A stretch of 29,245 nucleotides of DNA from Perkinsus marinus ATCC 50983 (lineage: Eukaryota > Perkinsozoa > Perkinsida > Perkinsidae). Of the stretch, positions 28,701 to 29,245 are shown piece after piece. The stretch's first letter is position 1, and each line of letters opens with the position of its first letter. The notes under the pieces were generated by a model. The model saw only the letters and a list, made by a program, of their open reading frames with translations. It did no database searches and was not told where the DNA came from. The DNA lies in contig NW_003202570.1 in NCBI RefSeq assembly GCF_000006405.1, positions 58,724-87,968 of the forward strand, written 5' to 3'. Made by a program: the position numbers and the translations under genes.

Positions 28701-29017
28701 ACGAAAATTTCCTAATTCAAAATCAGGAAATAGTTACGATAATTTTGAAAAAATAGTTACTTTCTGCGTAGTTGATCGAATTCGTATACACTGACAGATG
28801 CCACCGAGAAGGCATGTGGTTTCACGTCGATGCTTCCTATGGTGGAGGAGCTCTACTGATTGACGGCAATGAAGTTGAACGCATGCACATCAACCAGGTT
28901 TGAAATGTTTATGATAGTTTGTGATTACTGATATTATTCCAGTACGCGGATTCGATCAACATGACGGGTTCGTTGTGGTTACCTACTGGGCTGGACATGG
29001 ACTTCCTGTGGGTCAAG
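22750..29017 (+). CDS. Group II PLP-dependent decarboxylase homolog lacking catalytic lysine (partial, 11 exons)
   Basis: Exons: 22750-22820, 23485-23561, 23609-23722, 23992-24065, 24661-24759, 25423-25536, 25582-25641, 26648-26712, 28510-28599, 28798-28897, 28943-29017; it continues past the window. All junctions are GT-AG and in phase, giving about 313 aa. Family landmarks appear in order: EIRRHGKETVGFLH (aromatic decarboxylase N-terminus), TWSEVLSTVETNIIP, PAILSEPIINSMGAVGLQWA, TDMEVVVMDALASAVGL, GKGGGLIQNTSADSLLAVIV, FSMDVDALEAMIAED, CIASFGTELTGVVDNI, WFHVDASYGGGALL and ADSINMTGSLWLPTGLDMDF. Numbering tracks human DOPA decarboxylase within a few residues. Asp266 (human Asp271, pyridine contact) is kept. 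The PLP lysine (human Lys303) is Leu299, the stacking His192 is Lys190, and Thr246 of GTT is Glu241. Decarboxylation by the usual route is therefore unlikely, and a pseudoenzyme or changed function is inferred. Exons 2 and 3 (23485-23722) are the least certain; an extra exon in intron 1 is possible. Confidence 0.85.
23250..23325 (-). mobile_element. Partial MITE-like family 1 copy
   Basis: Minus-strand right-hand fragment with ggtttcgccagccgagctca and ggaattttctcactaattat, the complement of the family's ctcagctgaggaaagcg and tagtgagga landmarks. It lies in intron 1 of the decarboxylase-like gene. Confidence 0.5.
23393..23466 (-). repeat. Tandem 35-bp repeat derived from MITE family 1
   Basis: Two 35-bp units, cactacgcgtagttgaccat followed by gtacatatattcccg, and the start of a third. 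The unit is the inverted left end of family 1 (ggaatatatgtacatggtca actacg), tandemly repeated, with a ctacgcgtag palindrome at each junction. It stands just before exon 2 of the decarboxylase-like gene. Confidence 0.7.
24174..24385. mobile_element. Complete MITE family 3 element, 212 bp
   Basis: Ends cagtgtgaaccaaccagtta (tgc) and gcataacggtttggttcaca (ctg): 23-bp inverted repeats, 21 of 23 identical. They are flanked on both sides by TA, the target duplication typical of Tc1/mariner-type and related insertion. The interior has no coding capacity. It lies in intron 4 of the decarboxylase-like gene. Confidence 0.8.
24800..25000. mobile_element. MITE-like family 2-type sequence inside an intron
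   Basis: Built from family 2 words: atatttcacg, gcgaaaaacgcatgtga, ggagaattacgcgtaaa, tcatatcgcgtgtttcacat and cgtaatttacgccacttcg. Ends are not clear. It lies in intron 5 of the decarboxylase-like gene. Confidence 0.5.
25064..25250 (-). mobile_element. MITE-like family 1 copy inside an intron
   Basis: caagtgttggaggaatatat at the left and ccatgtgcatattgtcccac at the right, so the copy is inverted. It contains a local triplication of gagttctctc (25110-25157), which makes it longer than other copies. Confidence 0.7.
25755..26010. repeat. AAC/ACG trinucleotide microsatellite in an intron
   Basis: About 250 bases of imperfect aac/acg/aaa triplets. Both strands are open for about 90-100 codons because the repeat lacks stops; the resulting Thr/Lys-rich and Leu/Val-rich ORFs are artefacts. 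It lies in intron 7 (25642-26647) of the decarboxylase-like gene. Confidence 0.85.
26207..26362 (-). mobile_element. MITE-like family 1 copy inside an intron
   Basis: cagtattgaaatatatgttg on the left; caactgagttcaggagtttc, aaatttcctcagagttctca and ccatgtgcatatccccctca toward the right; end cactg. Both termini are kept. It lies in intron 7. Confidence 0.7.
26489..26639 (-). mobile_element. MITE-like family 1 copy abutting exon 8
   Basis: cagtgttggaaaatatgttt on the left and tgtgcatattttcccacact (g) on the right; full inverted ends. It stops 8 bases before exon 8 of the decarboxylase-like gene (26648). The pyrimidine-rich tract before the acceptor therefore comes largely from the element. Confidence 0.75.
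26954..27440. mobile_element. Long MITE family 2-type block inside an intron
   Basis: Starts cagtggagtttcacccgttt and contains many words such as acgcgaagtggcg, tttcgcgaaa, acgcgaaaaac and cacgtgaaaaacgtg. At nearly 490 bp it is longer than other family 2 copies and may be several nested or expanded copies. ORFs across it are repeat products. It lies in intron 8. Confidence 0.6.
27600..28100. repeat. tRNA-like / SINE-like sequences inside intron 8
   Basis: Minus strand near 27712-27660: tagtcgaactggttagcctg (A-box-like) then ggttcgaacc (B-box-like). Plus strand near 27783: ggatagctcagtaagagc, a good D-arm, followed by a 5-bp ggctt/aagcc stem, but no matching T-arm. Minus strand at 27972-27960: gggttcgaatccc, a perfect B box. 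None folds into a full cloverleaf with a paired acceptor stem. They look like degenerate tRNAs or internal pol III promoters of tRNA-derived SINEs. A functional tRNA gene is not claimed. Confidence 0.35.
28255..28426 (-). mobile_element. MITE-like family 2 copy inside an intron
   Basis: Includes catatcgcgccaaacgcgta, cgcgaaatgatttcgcg, gttttacgcgaaattcac, tttttcactagtgtttttca and the right end gggtgaaactccagtg. The right end is the inverted form of the start of the block at 26954, so both belong to one family. Confidence 0.65.
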
Positions 29018-29139
29018 GTAAGCATAGTGGTGGTGATGGTGCTGCTGCTCGGGCGTGCGCTTTTTACATGACATATAGAGCTATCAGCTATTTATTAAGT
29101 TCTCACATCTAATCAGCCTTATTATGTGGAAGTTTGTTT

Positions 29140-29200
29140 GTAAAATTGTGCGAAAAGATATGCACTTTTCCCCGTTTGGACTATCAAAATCTAAAACACT
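29140..29200 (+). mobile_element. Likely start of a further MITE family 1 fragment
   Basis: attgtgcgaaaagatatgca followed by cttttcccc resembles the left part of family 1, but it is short and runs toward the window end. It lies in the intron after exon 11 of the decarboxylase-like gene. Confidence 0.3.
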
Positions 29201-29245
29201 GTAAGTGTATAGATAACAGAAGTCATATTGAAGTGCATAAGCTTA

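Overview
This is a eukaryotic nuclear window, most likely from Perkinsus (Alveolata, Perkinsozoa) or a close relative. The two long intact ORFs are pepsin-like (family A1) aspartic proteases. They carry an ACRELETGCYFCPP..PCDD cysteine segment that I recall from the large A1 family of Perkinsus; this comes from memory, not from a search. The other genes are intron-rich, with GT-AG introns that are either tiny (41-53 nt) or long and full of inverted-repeat elements. No bacterial operon, ribosome binding site, CRISPR array or virus-like element was seen.

Layout. Positions 1 to about 13000 are the more GC-rich part. They hold three copies of one duplicated aspartic-protease unit: copy A on the minus strand (CDS 3499-2081), a truncated pseudogene copy B on the plus strand (about 5750-6660, with 3' flank to 7190) and copy C on the plus strand (CDS 8375-9784). 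The homology includes 5' and 3' flanks, so whole gene units were duplicated. This half is also crowded with perfect short inverted repeats whose arms are separated by exactly one base, which I consider its most unusual feature. A small two-exon minus-strand gene lies at 12377-11935.

From about 13000 to the end the sequence is more AT-rich. It holds spliced genes found by joining exons by eye: a candidate two-exon gene at 13350-14044; a minus-strand gene at 17027-16022 (133 aa, acidic/serine-rich then basic); a minus-strand multi-pass membrane protein gene at 20745-17632; and a plus-strand gene starting at 22750 that runs off the window. The last has 11 phase-consistent exons encoding the first about 313 residues of a group II PLP-dependent (aromatic-amino-acid type) decarboxylase. 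Its co-linearity with the family is excellent, but the Schiff-base lysine, the ring-stacking histidine and a cofactor-contact threonine are all replaced. It looks like a conserved pseudoenzyme and is the top finding.

The introns and spacers of this half carry at least three families of small terminal-inverted-repeat (MITE-like) elements: family 1 (CAGTGTKGGAAWATATG ends, about 150-190 bp, about a dozen copies), family 2 (TGGAGTTTCAC ends, interior rich in CGCG and TTTTTCAC) and family 3 (212 bp, 23-bp inverted ends, TA target duplication). tRNA-like pieces and an AAC/ACG microsatellite lie in introns of the decarboxylase-like gene. The genes show no obvious functional link to each other beyond the protease duplication.
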